From Janthinobacterium sp. GW456P (lineage in GTDB: Bacteria; Pseudomonadota; Gammaproteobacteria; Burkholderiales; Burkholderiaceae_D), in the NCBI RefSeq assembly GCF_002127655.1, contig NZ_NEHB01000017.1, forward strand, positions 1-64,000: a DNA stretch of 64,000 bases, read 5' to 3'. Shown here one piece after another: positions 1-7,787 of the stretch (positions are counted from its first letter, which is position 1; each line of letters opens with the position of its first letter). The position numbers were made by a program, and so were the translations under genes. The notes beneath the pieces are model-generated. The model made no database searches and had not been told where the DNA came from. It saw only the letters and a list, made by a program, of their open reading frames with translations.

Positions 1-138
1 GGTGGCCGGCGGCGGTTTGGCGGGGGGAGTCGACGCGGTGGCGGCCGCCGCTGGTGCAGGCGCAGGCGCCGGGGCCGCGTGGGCGCCAGCGGCAGCGCAC
101 AGGCTGGCCAGCAAGCAGGCGTAGTCAGAGAATTTCAT
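1..138 (-). CDS. N-terminus of an exported Ala/Pro-rich protein (cut by window edge)
   Basis: Reading leftward from an ATG at 138, 46 codons are open to the window edge. The protein starts MKFSDYACLLASLCAAAGAHA, which looks like a Sec signal peptide with a probable cleavage after Ala-His-Ala. A strongly Pro/Ala-rich stretch follows, typical of a flexible periplasmic linker. An AAAGGA Shine-Dalgarno lies just upstream of the ATG. The fragment is too short to name a family. It lies downstream of ribA on the same strand, with a gap of about 75 bp. Confidence 0.55.
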   Translation of the reverse strand, partial: MKFSDYACLLASLCAAAGAHAAPAPAPAPAAAATASTPPAKPPPAT

Positions 139-213
139 GCATCCTTTGTGCGTGAGCAGGAGCGCAGCGGGCCAGCGCCCAGGGAGGCGCGCCGCTGCGC
201 GCCCGCCCGGGAA

Positions 214-879
214 TTACAGGGCACCGTCTTCCAGCGCCGGCGCCGTTTCCGGCGTCATCATGTGGCCCAGCTTGCTTTGCTTGGTATTCAGGTAGTGCTG
301 GTTGAACGCATTGCGGTTGACCAGCAGCGGCACCCGTTCGGCCACCGTGATGCCCAGCGCTTCCATGGCGGCGATCTTGCGCGGGTTGTTCGTCATCAAA
401 CGCAGGCTGTGGATGCCGAATTGCGCAAACATCGGTTTGCACAGGGTGTAGTTGCGCGCGTCGGCCTTGAAGCCCAGCTGTTCATTCGCCTGCACCGTGT
501 CGGCGCCCGCCTCTTGCAGGCGGTAGGCGCGGATTTTGTTGATCAGGCCGATGCCGCGCCCTTCCTGGCGCAGGTACAGCAAAATGCCGCGGCCTTCTTC
601 GGCGATGCGTTTCAAGGCACCTTCGAGCTGGGCACCGCAGTCGCAGCGCTGCGAAAACAGCACGTCGCCCGTCAGGCACTCGGAATGCACGCGCGCCAGC
701 ACCGGTTCGCCGTTGCCGATATCGCCCAGCACCATGGCCAGGTGTTCCTTGCCCGTGGCGTGTTCGACAAAGGCATGCAGGGTGAACTGGGCCCACGGCG
801 TCGGCAGTGCGCAGGAAGTCGTGTAATCCAATTCGCCTGTCGCCAGGATGTCTGCGCCGCTTTGCATGGTTGTGCTCAT
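214..879 (-). CDS. ribA: GTP cyclohydrolase II
   Basis: This 221-residue cytoplasmic enzyme opens the imidazole ring of GTP to give the pyrimidine precursor of riboflavin, releasing formate and pyrophosphate. The zinc-binding segment is intact: [18 protein letters not shown] supplies Cys68, Cys79 and Cys81. It is followed by the GTP-binding stretch RQEGRGIGL and by the conserved TNNPRKI motif. The length fits stand-alone RibA without a RibB domain. The open frame continues upstream, but the ATG at 879 gives the usual RibA N-terminus. No FMN riboswitch is visible; the leader instead carries a strong hairpin at 901-936. Confidence 0.96.
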   Translation of the reverse strand: MSTTMQSGADILATGELDYTTSCALPTPWAQFTLHAFVEHATGKEHLAMVLGDIGNGEPVLARVHSECLTGDVLFSQRCDCGAQLEGALKRIAEEGRGILLYLRQEGRGIGLINKIRAYRLQEAGADTVQANEQLGFKADARNYTLCKPMFAQFGIHSLRLMTNNPRKIAAMEALGITVAERVPLLVNRNAFNQHYLNTKQSKLGHMMTPETAPALEDGAL

Positions 880-900
880 ATAGGTAATTGTCAAAAATAA

Positions 901-936
901 AAGGCGCGCGACACCACTCCGGTGCCGGCGCGCCTT
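901..936 (-). terminator. GC-rich hairpin with U-rich tail in the ribA leader
   Basis: AAGGCGCGC (901-909) is perfectly complementary to GCGCGCCTT (928-936), and an inner CACC/GGTG pairing extends the stem. Read on the minus strand, the stem is followed at once by TTATTTTTG. This fits an intrinsic terminator for transcripts arriving from phoX, placed about 20 bp before the ribA start. It could instead be a ribA attenuator, because no other ribA promoter is obvious between the hairpin and the start codon. Confidence 0.6.
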
Positions 937-1054
937 GCCATCATACCAAAAAGCAGGGAAACGTTTTCCCTGGCTGCCATTCGGTCGTTGCAATGTCTGG
1001 TGATGATGCTTACTTAGGGGCGCTTCCTCCATTTACAAGGTGAATTGCCGGCTT

Positions 1055-1080
1055 TGCCTGGCGGACGGCGCCGCCAGGCA
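1055..1080 (-). terminator. Hairpin just downstream of phoX
   Basis: TGCCTGGCGG (1055-1064) pairs perfectly with CCGCCAGGCA (1071-1080) around a 6-nt loop, just beyond the phoX stop codon. No T-run follows on either strand, so it is more likely an RNA-stabilising or Rho-assisting 3' structure than a classical terminator. Confidence 0.4.
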
Positions 1081-1087
1081 CGGGACA

Positions 1088-3337
1088 TCAGCTGCCGATG
1101 CGGCCGCCGTCGTTCTTGGTGATCACGATGGTGGCCGAGCGGGGGCGCTTGCCGGCGCCATAGCCGGCGTTGGCCGGCCATTGGCTCGTGTATTTGGACG
1201 GGTCGCCGATATTCGCCAGCGCCGTGTTTTCGCCCGGATGCTGGATGTTGATGAACATGGTCTTGCCGTCAGGCGTTTCGCTGATGCCCGTGATTTCCGA
1301 GCCGACCGGCCCCACCAGGAAGCGCTTGAGCGTGTCGGCGCTCGGTTTCTTGCCGATGAAGGTGTCGACCGCCAGGTTGCCGCCGGCCGCCGTGGCGTAG
1401 TTCAGGGTGGATTTGGCGCCGTCGCCGACCTTGCCGGGAATGGCCGCCAGCATCATGCAGTTGGTCACGTCCGTGTACGCGCCATCGTCGGTCTGGATCC
1501 AGCAGATGCCCGTGTAGGGACTGAAGGCCAGGCCGTCCGGGCTCGAGAAATCCTGGTCTGCCGTCAGGTTCGACAGGTTGATCTTGCTGGCGTCGGCGCC
1601 GCTCTCGGCGCCAAACAGGTAGACGTCCCAGGTAAAGCTGGTGGCCGCGGCCGCGCCCGTGCCTTCCTTGAAGCGGATGATATGGCCGTTCGGGTTGCCG
1701 TTCTGCGCGCTGCTGCCCTTCATGTCCGTGTAGGCGCGCGGGTTGGCGCTGTCGGGCGCCAGCTGCGACGAGCCGCTCGGGTTGACGGTGCGGTTCGAGT
1801 TGTTGGTCAGCGTGTAGTAGATCTCGCCGTTGGCCGGGTTGACCGAGCACCATTCCGGACGATCCATTTTTGTTGCGCCCACGGCGTCGGCCGCCAGGCG
1901 GGCATTGACCAGCACGTCGGCCAGGTCGGCGAACTTGTAGCCGGCATAGGCCTGGATCTGCGCGTTCGACAGGGACAGCTCGATCCACTGGCCCGTGCCG
2001 TCGGCGGCCAGCTTGGCCACGTACAGCTTGCCCGAATCGAGGTATTTGTCGCCGGTGGCGATACGATCAAGCGGGTTGGCGTCCGCCGCGGCCCAGACGG
2101 CCGTCGTGACGAATTTGTAGATGTATTCGTTGCGCGAATCGTCGCCCATGTAGACGGCCAGCTGCTGGCCCACGGCCGGCACGCTGAAGGCGGCGCTTTC
2201 GTGCGCGTAGCGGCCCAGCGCCGTGCGCTTGCGGATCGGGCGGGTCTTGTCGTACGGGTCCATCTCGACGATGTAGCCCATGCCGTTCAATTCATTGCGG
2301 TAATCGTCGCTGCCATCGGCGGATGCGCCGATCTTGCTCAGATTCCAGCGCGCGTATTTGTCGTCGCTGCCGCCCGTTTCCCAGCCGTGGCGCGAGGCGC
2401 CGCCCTGGCTGCGGCCATAGCGGTTCAGCGACACCACGGACTTGTCGCCGCGCGCCGCGTTGTCGGTGGCCGAGCGCGTGAAGTAGCCGGCCCAGTTTTC
2501 TTCGCCGGACAGGTAGCTGCCCCAGGGCGACTTGCCCGTGCCGCAGTTGTTGATGGTGCCGCGCGTCTTGGTGCCGGTCGGCGAATACTTGGTCACCACG
2601 AGGGCGTTGCCGCGCACGGGGCCGGCAAGCTCGATGTCCGTCAACGGCGTGACGCGGCGGTTGAAGGCCGAATCGTTGACGGTGGCCCAGGCGCTGCCGG
2701 TTTTTTTGACTTCCACCACGCTCAGGCCGTGGACGGCCACTTCCTTGTCGACTTCGGCGGCGGGGCGCGGCAGCGTGGTGGTGCCGCCATTCACGTGCAG
2801 GAAGTGCGACGACAGTTTTTCATCGGTCGTCGCTTCGTGGTTCATCGCCAGCAAGCCCCGTTCGGCGCCGGAGGCCAGCGGCGCGCCGGCGGCGGACAGG
2901 CCGTAATACTCCATGCCGTCGTGGTGGTCGCCGGCGCGGTTGTCGAAATCGGTATCGCTGCCGTCGTTCTTGTATGCTGGCGTGGCTGCGCGCAGCGAGT
3001 CGCCCAGCGCATACAACGCGGTGGCCGTATAGCCGGCCGGCACCGACACGACGTCGGCCAGGCTTTTCGGCACGGCCGTGAAGGCCAGCAGTTTTTCAGG
3101 CGTCGGCGTTGGCGTTGGCGTCGGCGTGACGGCCGCCGCATCGCTGCCGCCGCCACAGGCGGACAGACCCATCGACCCCATGACGGCGGTAGCGGCCGTG
3201 ACGGCGCTGCCGCGCAGCCAGTTGCGGCGGCTCAGGCGGGCATTCAGGATGCTGTTGAAATGGTTGTCGTGGGACTCTGTGCTGTCAATGTCGTGCAGAT
3301 CGGTGGCGCCGAGGGCCAGATCGTTGGGCTTGTTCAT
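1088..3337 (-). CDS. phoX: PhoX-family alkaline phosphatase, Tat-exported
   Basis: This 749-residue protein belongs to the PhoX family of calcium/iron-dependent phosphomonoesterases, which release phosphate from organic esters outside the cytoplasm. The N-terminus has a twin-arginine motif (SRRNWLRGS, Arg37-Arg38), a hydrophobic segment and then LSAC at 58-61. That looks like a lipobox, so it may be a Tat-exported lipoprotein. A Thr-Pro repeat linker (about 71-80) follows. Family landmarks include DNRAGDHHDGMEYYGL, LLAMNHE, GRSQGGASRHGWETGG and EMDPYDKTRP. A multi-unit Pho box lies directly upstream, so induction by phosphate starvation through PhoB is very likely. Confidence 0.93.
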   Translation of the reverse strand: MNKPNDLALGATDLHDIDSTESHDNHFNSILNARLSRRNWLRGSAVTAATAVMGSMGLSACGGGSDAAAVTPTPTPTPTPEKLLAFTAVPKSLADVVSVPAGYTATALYALGDSLRAATPAYKNDGSDTDFDNRAGDHHDGMEYYGLSAAGAPLASGAERGLLAMNHEATTDEKLSSHFLHVNGGTTTLPRPAAEVDKEVAVHGLSVVEVKKTGSAWATVNDSAFNRRVTPLTDIELAGPVRGNALVVTKYSPTGTKTRGTINNCGTGKSPWGSYLSGEENWAGYFTRSATDNAARGDKSVVSLNRYGRSQGGASRHGWETGGSDDKYARWNLSKIGASADGSDDYRNELNGMGYIVEMDPYDKTRPIRKRTALGRYAHESAAFSVPAVGQQLAVYMGDDSRNEYIYKFVTTAVWAAADANPLDRIATGDKYLDSGKLYVAKLAADGTGQWIELSLSNAQIQAYAGYKFADLADVLVNARLAADAVGATKMDRPEWCSVNPANGEIYYTLTNNSNRTVNPSGSSQLAPDSANPRAYTDMKGSSAQNGNPNGHIIRFKEGTGAAAATSFTWDVYLFGAESGADASKINLSNLTADQDFSSPDGLAFSPYTGICWIQTDDGAYTDVTNCMMLAAIPGKVGDGAKSTLNYATAAGGNLAVDTFIGKKPSADTLKRFLVGPVGSEITGISETPDGKTMFINIQHPGENTALANIGDPSKYTSQWPANAGYGAGKRPRSATIVITKNDGGRIGS

Positions 3338-3379
3338 GGGCTGCGATGTCCTGTGGTTGCGTGATTTAAAGGCAACCGC

Positions 3380-3435
3380 ATGATAGTCAGCGTTTGTGAC
3401 GGCGCCATGTCAGCCTGATGACAAAATGGTGACAG
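3380..3435 (-). promoter_or_regulatory. Pho box array and -10 element of phoX
   Basis: On the minus strand, 7-bp CTGTCAT-like units repeat every 11 bp: CTGTCAC (3435-3429), TTGTCAT (3424-3418), CTGACAT (3413-3407) and CCGTCAC (3402-3396). A weaker CTGACT follows one register further on. A TATCAT -10 hexamer sits at 3385-3380, ten bases past the fourth unit. This is the architecture of a PhoB-activated promoter, where the Pho box replaces the -35 element. Confidence 0.85.
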
Positions 3436-3677
3436 GCTGCCGCCGCAGGACGTATTTGACCTGGCGAAGACCGCGCTGCGCCAGCAGCCGCATGCCGCCG
3501 AAGATGGACAGGTTCTTCAGGAGGTTCGTCAGTTGGTCCTGGAAGTGGGGCGGGCGAGCGCCGCCGGCCACTTCCAGGATGATCACGCCCACCAGCAAGA
3601 TGTTGGCGATAGGCAAGTTCAGCCTGGCCATGTCGCTGGCGCAAAGCGCGACGCGCAGCAGGTTTGGCCAGGCACCA
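3410..3677 (-). pseudogene. doxX-like remnant
   Basis: Directly downstream of the pirin gene, a frame open to the stop at 3410-3412 encodes pieces that resemble DoxX-family membrane proteins: an N-terminal-like PNLLRVALCASD, a middle piece LPIANILLVGVIILEVAGG, and a C-terminal piece HFQDQLTNLLKNLSIFGG. The stretch that normally joins the second and third pieces (about 30-40 residues, including a membrane segment) is missing. The pieces run together without a good start codon or ribosome site. I read it as a decayed gene with internal deletions. A short functional protein starting at the ATG at 3631 (73 residues) cannot be excluded. The phoX Pho box overlaps its 3' end. Confidence 0.5.
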
Positions 3678-4379
3678 TCATTTAGGCAGGTCGAACAGCA
3701 GGAATTCCGCGTCTTCCGGCTGGGTAATGATCACGGCCGCTTCCTGCGTCAGCTTCAGCGCATCGCCCGCTTTCAAGGGCGTGCCGTTGACGACCAGGCT
3801 GCCGCGGATCAGGTGCACATAGGCGAGGCGGCCTTCGTCCAGCGCATGTTCCACTTGCTCGCCTTCCTGCAGGATGCTGGCGTAGATGGCCGCATTCTGG
3901 TGGATCAGCACGGAACCCTGGCGGCCGTCGCCCGAGGCGATCAGGCGCAGCTTGCCCCGTTTGCTTTCCGGCGTGAAGTGTTTCTCTTCATAGCTGGGGG
4001 GAATGCCCGTCACGTTCGGCTGGATCCAGATCTGCAGGAAGTGCAAGCCATCCGTGTTTGAATGGTTGAACTCGCTGTGACGCACGCCGTTGCCGGCGCT
4101 CATGCGCTGCACATCGCCGTAGTGCAGCACGGAACCGGTGCCCATGCTGTCCTTGTGCTCGAGCGCGCCGTCGAGCACATACGAAATGATTTCCATGTCG
4201 CGGTGGCCGTGGGTGCCGAACCCCTGGCCTGGCGTGACGCGGTCTTCATTGATCACCAGCAGGGGGCCAAAGCCCATGTGCAGCGGATCGTGGTAGCTGC
4301 CGAAGGAAAAGCTGTGGTGGGAATTGAGCCAGCCGTGGTTGGCGGCGCCGCGTTCTTCGCTATGACGAATCTGTAACAT
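3678..4379 (-). CDS. Pirin family protein (YhhW-type)
   Basis: This 233-residue bicupin resembles E. coli YhhW, which has quercetin 2,3-dioxygenase activity in vitro. The N-terminal cupin keeps all four metal ligands at the positions of YhhW: His57 and His59 in GTHGHRDME, His101 and Glu103 in GVRHSEFNHS. The physiological substrate of such pirins is usually unknown. The gene is divergent from the LysR regulator at 4547, a common pairing that suggests control by that regulator. Its TGA stop overlaps the start of the doxX-like remnant. Confidence 0.92.
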   Translation of the reverse strand: MLQIRHSEERGAANHGWLNSHHSFSFGSYHDPLHMGFGPLLVINEDRVTPGQGFGTHGHRDMEIISYVLDGALEHKDSMGTGSVLHYGDVQRMSAGNGVRHSEFNHSNTDGLHFLQIWIQPNVTGIPPSYEEKHFTPESKRGKLRLIASGDGRQGSVLIHQNAAIYASILQEGEQVEHALDEGRLAYVHLIRGSLVVNGTPLKAGDALKLTQEAAVIITQPEDAEFLLFDLPK

Positions 4380-4546
4380 GGTGGACTCCGTTTCTAAAGG
4401 TTAATGTGCGATAATTTCGAAGGACCGTTGCCTGGCGCTATGCCGTGGCTTCTTTTCTGCCCTTCGCTGTACGATGAACAAAGTATAGGCGCCCATGCAG
4501 AGAAAGAAAAACGGAAAATCTTGCGACCTATGATCGAAAATATCGA
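4380..4546. promoter_or_regulatory. Divergent promoter region, pirin / LysR
   Basis: This 167-bp, locally A/T-rich stretch separates the two divergent genes. A pair of direct near-repeats, ATCGAAAAT and ATCGAAT, lies just before the LysR start codon and could be part of its operator. No clear -10/-35 pair can be assigned. Confidence 0.4.
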
Positions 4547-5473
4547 ATGTTAAGACTGAGCCTGGAAGCCCTGCAAATCGTCGACGCCATCGACCGCCGC
4601 GGATCGTTCTCGTCGGCCGGCAAGGAGTTGCATAAAGTCCCGTCCACCATTTCCTATACGGTGGCCAAGCTGGAAGACGACCTGGGCGTGCAGGTGTTCC
4701 AGCGCAATGGCCCGAAAGTCATGCTGACGGCGGCGGGGCAGGAATTGCTGAAAGAGGGGCGCTATCTGCTGAAGGCGGCGCAGGACCTCGAGCACCGCGT
4801 GCGCAGGGTGGCGTCCGGCTGGGAAACGGAATTGTCCATCGGCATCGATTCCATGTTTTCCGCCGTGGCCCTGGCTGACGACGTGCGCGCCTTTTACGAC
4901 GTGGCGCAGCAGACGCGCCTGCGCCTGTCGCAAGACACCTTGTCGGGCACCTGGGAAGCGCTGCTGGACCGGCGCGCCGACCTGCTGGTGGGCGCGCCCG
5001 GCGACGGGCCGGCCGGCGGCGGCTATATCGCGCAGCCGATCGGCATGCTCGACTTCGTCTTTACCGTGGCGCCCACGCATCCGCTGGCGCAGGTGCAAGA
5101 ACCCTTGTCGCGCGGCCATTTGCAGCAGCACCGGGCCGTGGTGGTGGCCGATTCGGCGCGCCAGATGGCGCCGCGCACGGTGGGGCTGCTGCTGGGGCAA
5201 GATGCCTTGAGCGTGCCGAACATGCAGGTCAAGTTCGATTATCAGGTGCTGGGCCTGGGCTTTGGCTTCCTGCCGGGACCGTGTGCGCGCGCCGCCATCG
5301 CGCGTGGCTTGCTGGTGGAAAAGGCCGTGGAAGAGCCGAAACCGTCGGAAACGTTTTATCTGGCCTGGCGCGTGGGCGAGGATGGCGCCGCACTGCGCTG
5401 GTGGATGGCGCGCATGCGCGAACCCGATGTGTTTGCCCGCCTGGCGCAGCATCTGCCGGGCCATTCGGCGTAG
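4547..5473 (+). CDS. LysR-family transcriptional regulator
   Basis: This 308-residue regulator has the LysR winged helix-turn-helix at residues 5-65 (GSFSSAGKELHKVPSTISYTV, then LEDDLGVQVFQR) followed by a periplasmic-binding-like effector domain. It sits divergently from the pirin gene and probably regulates it and itself. The effector is not predictable. The effector-domain region around GLGFGFLPG matches the usual LysR core. Confidence 0.92.
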   Translation: MLRLSLEALQIVDAIDRRGSFSSAGKELHKVPSTISYTVAKLEDDLGVQVFQRNGPKVMLTAAGQELLKEGRYLLKAAQDLEHRVRRVASGWETELSIGIDSMFSAVALADDVRAFYDVAQQTRLRLSQDTLSGTWEALLDRRADLLVGAPGDGPAGGGYIAQPIGMLDFVFTVAPTHPLAQVQEPLSRGHLQQHRAVVVADSARQMAPRTVGLLLGQDALSVPNMQVKFDYQVLGLGFGFLPGPCARAAIARGLLVEKAVEEPKPSETFYLAWRVGEDGAALRWWMARMREPDVFARLAQHLPGHSA

Positions 5474-5563
5474 GTCTTAAAATGTTGACATACGCCAACA
5501 CTTTTAAGTTACCATATTCACAGTATTTCCCGCCCGACCTCCACGCCCCACAGGGGGATTTTG

Positions 5564-5635
5564 ATGATTACACACACCGCAGCGCCCCTGATACCTTCCC
5601 CTGACCTGGTCCAAGCGTGGGGTTGCCATGCTTGA
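5564..5635 (+). CDS. Possible 23-codon leader peptide overlapping the phosphodiesterase start
   Basis: An ATG at 5564 with a much better Shine-Dalgarno (CAGGGGGAT) than the downstream gene opens a 23-codon frame, MITHTAAPLIPSPDLVQAWGCHA. It ends at TGA 5633-5635, eight bases past the first base of the phosphodiesterase ATG (5628). The arrangement would let ribosomes ending on the leader re-initiate on the downstream gene. There is no homology to support a function for the peptide itself. Confidence 0.35.
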   Translation: MITHTAAPLIPSPDLVQAWGCHA

Positions 5636-7787
5636 GGCGAAGGTCGCGCTGTGCCTGCGTCTGGCCCAGGATGCCCGTGAACAGGCGGGGCTGCAGCAGG
5701 CCGCCACCCTGGCGCGGCTGGAGGAGGAACTGGAGCGGCTGCGCGGCGCCAGCCGGCCCGTGGTGCGCGTGGCGCCCCCTGACGCCTTGCTGGAAATCGA
5801 TCCCGATGGCTTCTTGATCGGCTGGAACCATGGCGCCGAACAGATGTTCGGCTATTCCGAACTGGAAGCGCTGGGCCAGCACATCCTGTTTTTGTATCCG
5901 GAAGACGACGCGGAAGCGAGCGTGCTGGAGCTGCATTTCACCCAGGGCGACGTGGCCACCGATGTGCGCCGGCGCAAGAAGTCGGGCATGGTGACGTGGC
6001 TGCGCATGCACCGCCACGTGATCCACGACCAGGCGGGCAAGGGCTGCGGCATGGCCGTGCGCCTGTCGGCCATGAGCGAGCCGCTGTCCGACGTTGACAA
6101 GGTCCGCTTGCACGCCCGCATCATCGAAGACAGCGAGCAAGCCGTGCTGATCACGGATGCGGAAGAGCGCATCGTCTCGATCAACAGCTCGTTTTCCCGC
6201 ATCACCGGCTATTCGCCGGCCGAAGCCATCGGCCGCACGCCGGACTTGCTGCGCTCGGGCGTGCACGACCCGGATTTCCGCGCCAAGGTGCGCGCCGCCA
6301 TGCGCGGTCACGGCTCCTGGCGCGGCGAAATCATCGGCAAGCGCAAGAATGGCGAACTGTTCCCGCAAGACGTCACCATCAGCGTCGTGCGCGACGAATT
6401 CGGCGAAATCAGCCATGTATTTTCCCTGTTTTCCGATATCTCGGTGCACAAGGATGCCGAGGCGCGCATGCAGCGCATGGCCAACTACGACAGCTTGACG
6501 GGCTTGCCCAACCGCTGCCTGCTGAACCAATTGGTCGACCAGGGCCTGGCGGAAGCGAAACGCCAGGGCACGCACGGTGCGCTGATGGTCATCGACATCA
6601 GCCGCATCGGTTCCATCAGCGACACCTTGGGACATGAAGTGGGCGACCAGCTGGTGATCGCCATCGGCCAGCTGTTCCGTGGCGCCCTGCGCGACGCCGA
6701 TATCCTGGCGCGCGTCGACAACAGCAAATTCGTCGTGGCGCTGCTGCACATCGAAAAGCGCGAACACGCGGCGAATGTGGCGCAAAAGCTGCTCAACCTG
6801 TTGGAGGCGCCGATCAATATCGATGCGCACGCGCTGCATGTGGGCGCCAGCATCGGCATCACCGTGTATCCGGAAGACGGCCTGGAAGCGCCGGCCCTGT
6901 TCCGCTTTGCCGACGTGGCCGTGGCCAAGGCGGGGCAGACCATCGAATCGACCTTCCTGTTCTATCGCGAAGACATGAACCGCAGGGCCAAGGAGCATCT
7001 GCGCCTGGAAAGCGAAATGCGTTTGGCGCTGGGCGACAAGGAGCTGGAATTGCATTACCAGCCGAAAGTGAGCCTGGCCAGCGGACGCATCGTGGGCGCG
7101 GAAGCCTTGCTGCGCTGGAAGCATCCGATGCGCGGCATGGTTTCGCCCGGCGTCTTCATCCCCGTCGCCGAGGAAACCAGCCTGATTTTGGAGCTCGGCA
7201 CCTGGGTGCTGGACGAGGCCTGCCGCCAGATCCGCAGCTGGGAAGACCGGGGCCTGCACATGCCGGCCATCGCCGTCAACCTGTCGGCGCGCCAGTTCGA
7301 TGAACAGTTGCCGGCGCGCATAGCGGCCGTACTCGAGCGCTACCAGGTGCGGCCCGAGCAGATCATGCTGGAAATCACGGAAAGCCTGTTGATGCGCGGC
7401 GCCGACAAGGTCATCGGCATCATGAACCAGCTGGTGGCCATGGGACTGGCGCTGGCGCTGGACGATTTCGGCACCGGCTATTCCAGCCTCGCCTACCTGA
7501 AGAAATTCCCCATCAGCACCTTGAAAATCGACCGCTCGTTTGTCATCGGCTTGCCGTTCGAGGAAAACGATTGCGCCATCGCCCGCGCCATCGTCACCAT
7601 GGCGCAGCAGCTGCGCCAGGAAATCGTCGCCGAAGGGGTGGAAACGGCCGAGCAGATGCGCTTCCTGCGCGAACTCGGTTGCGACCAGCTGCAAGGCTAT
7701 CTGTTCAGCCCGGCCGTGCCGGCGGCGGAATTCGAGCTGATGCTGGGCGAGGGGCGGCAGTTGCGCCTGGGCGAGGCCGTCGTTTAA
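5628..7787 (+). CDS. PAS-PAS-GGDEF(degenerate)-EAL c-di-GMP phosphodiesterase
   Basis: This 719-residue cytoplasmic signalling protein has a short coiled-coil start, two PAS domains (about 50-160 and 165-285), a GGDEF-fold domain (about 285-455) and an EAL domain (about 465-710). The diguanylate-cyclase signature is destroyed: the GGDEF position reads VDNSKF (363-368). The EAL side is complete, with EALLRW, NLSARQF, ESLLMRG, DDFGTGYSSL, KIDRSFV and EGVET. It should therefore degrade c-di-GMP, with PAS input and perhaps GTP sensing by the dead GGDEF domain. Its stop shares the palindrome TTAA with the convergent LysR gene. Confidence 0.93.
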   Translation: MLEAKVALCLRLAQDAREQAGLQQAATLARLEEELERLRGASRPVVRVAPPDALLEIDPDGFLIGWNHGAEQMFGYSELEALGQHILFLYPEDDAEASVLELHFTQGDVATDVRRRKKSGMVTWLRMHRHVIHDQAGKGCGMAVRLSAMSEPLSDVDKVRLHARIIEDSEQAVLITDAEERIVSINSSFSRITGYSPAEAIGRTPDLLRSGVHDPDFRAKVRAAMRGHGSWRGEIIGKRKNGELFPQDVTISVVRDEFGEISHVFSLFSDISVHKDAEARMQRMANYDSLTGLPNRCLLNQLVDQGLAEAKRQGTHGALMVIDISRIGSISDTLGHEVGDQLVIAIGQLFRGALRDADILARVDNSKFVVALLHIEKREHAANVAQKLLNLLEAPINIDAHALHVGASIGITVYPEDGLEAPALFRFADVAVAKAGQTIESTFLFYREDMNRRAKEHLRLESEMRLALGDKELELHYQPKVSLASGRIVGAEALLRWKHPMRGMVSPGVFIPVAEETSLILELGTWVLDEACRQIRSWEDRGLHMPAIAVNLSARQFDEQLPARIAAVLERYQVRPEQIMLEITESLLMRGADKVIGIMNQLVAMGLALALDDFGTGYSSLAYLKKFPISTLKIDRSFVIGLPFEENDCAIARAIVTMAQQLRQEIVAEGVETAEQMRFLRELGCDQLQGYLFSPAVPAAEFELMLGEGRQLRLGEAVV

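Noticed and set aside
880-1032. FMN riboswitch upstream of ribA
   Set aside because: None of the conserved RFN-element blocks are present on the minus strand.
1040-3364. 774-codon plus-strand frame across phoX
   Set aside because: It is the antisense shadow of a G/C-rich gene: Arg/Val/Gly-heavy, with no recognisable motif, while the minus strand has a full PhoX.
5485-5518. Promoter before the phosphodiesterase from TTGACA at 5485
   Set aside because: No -10 element at 16-18 bp. The candidates sit 14 or 22 bp away, and the TGTTG/CAACA repeat is too short to call.
5568-7694. 708-codon minus-strand frame opposite the EAL protein
   Set aside because: Same shadow effect; all recognisable motifs are on the plus strand.
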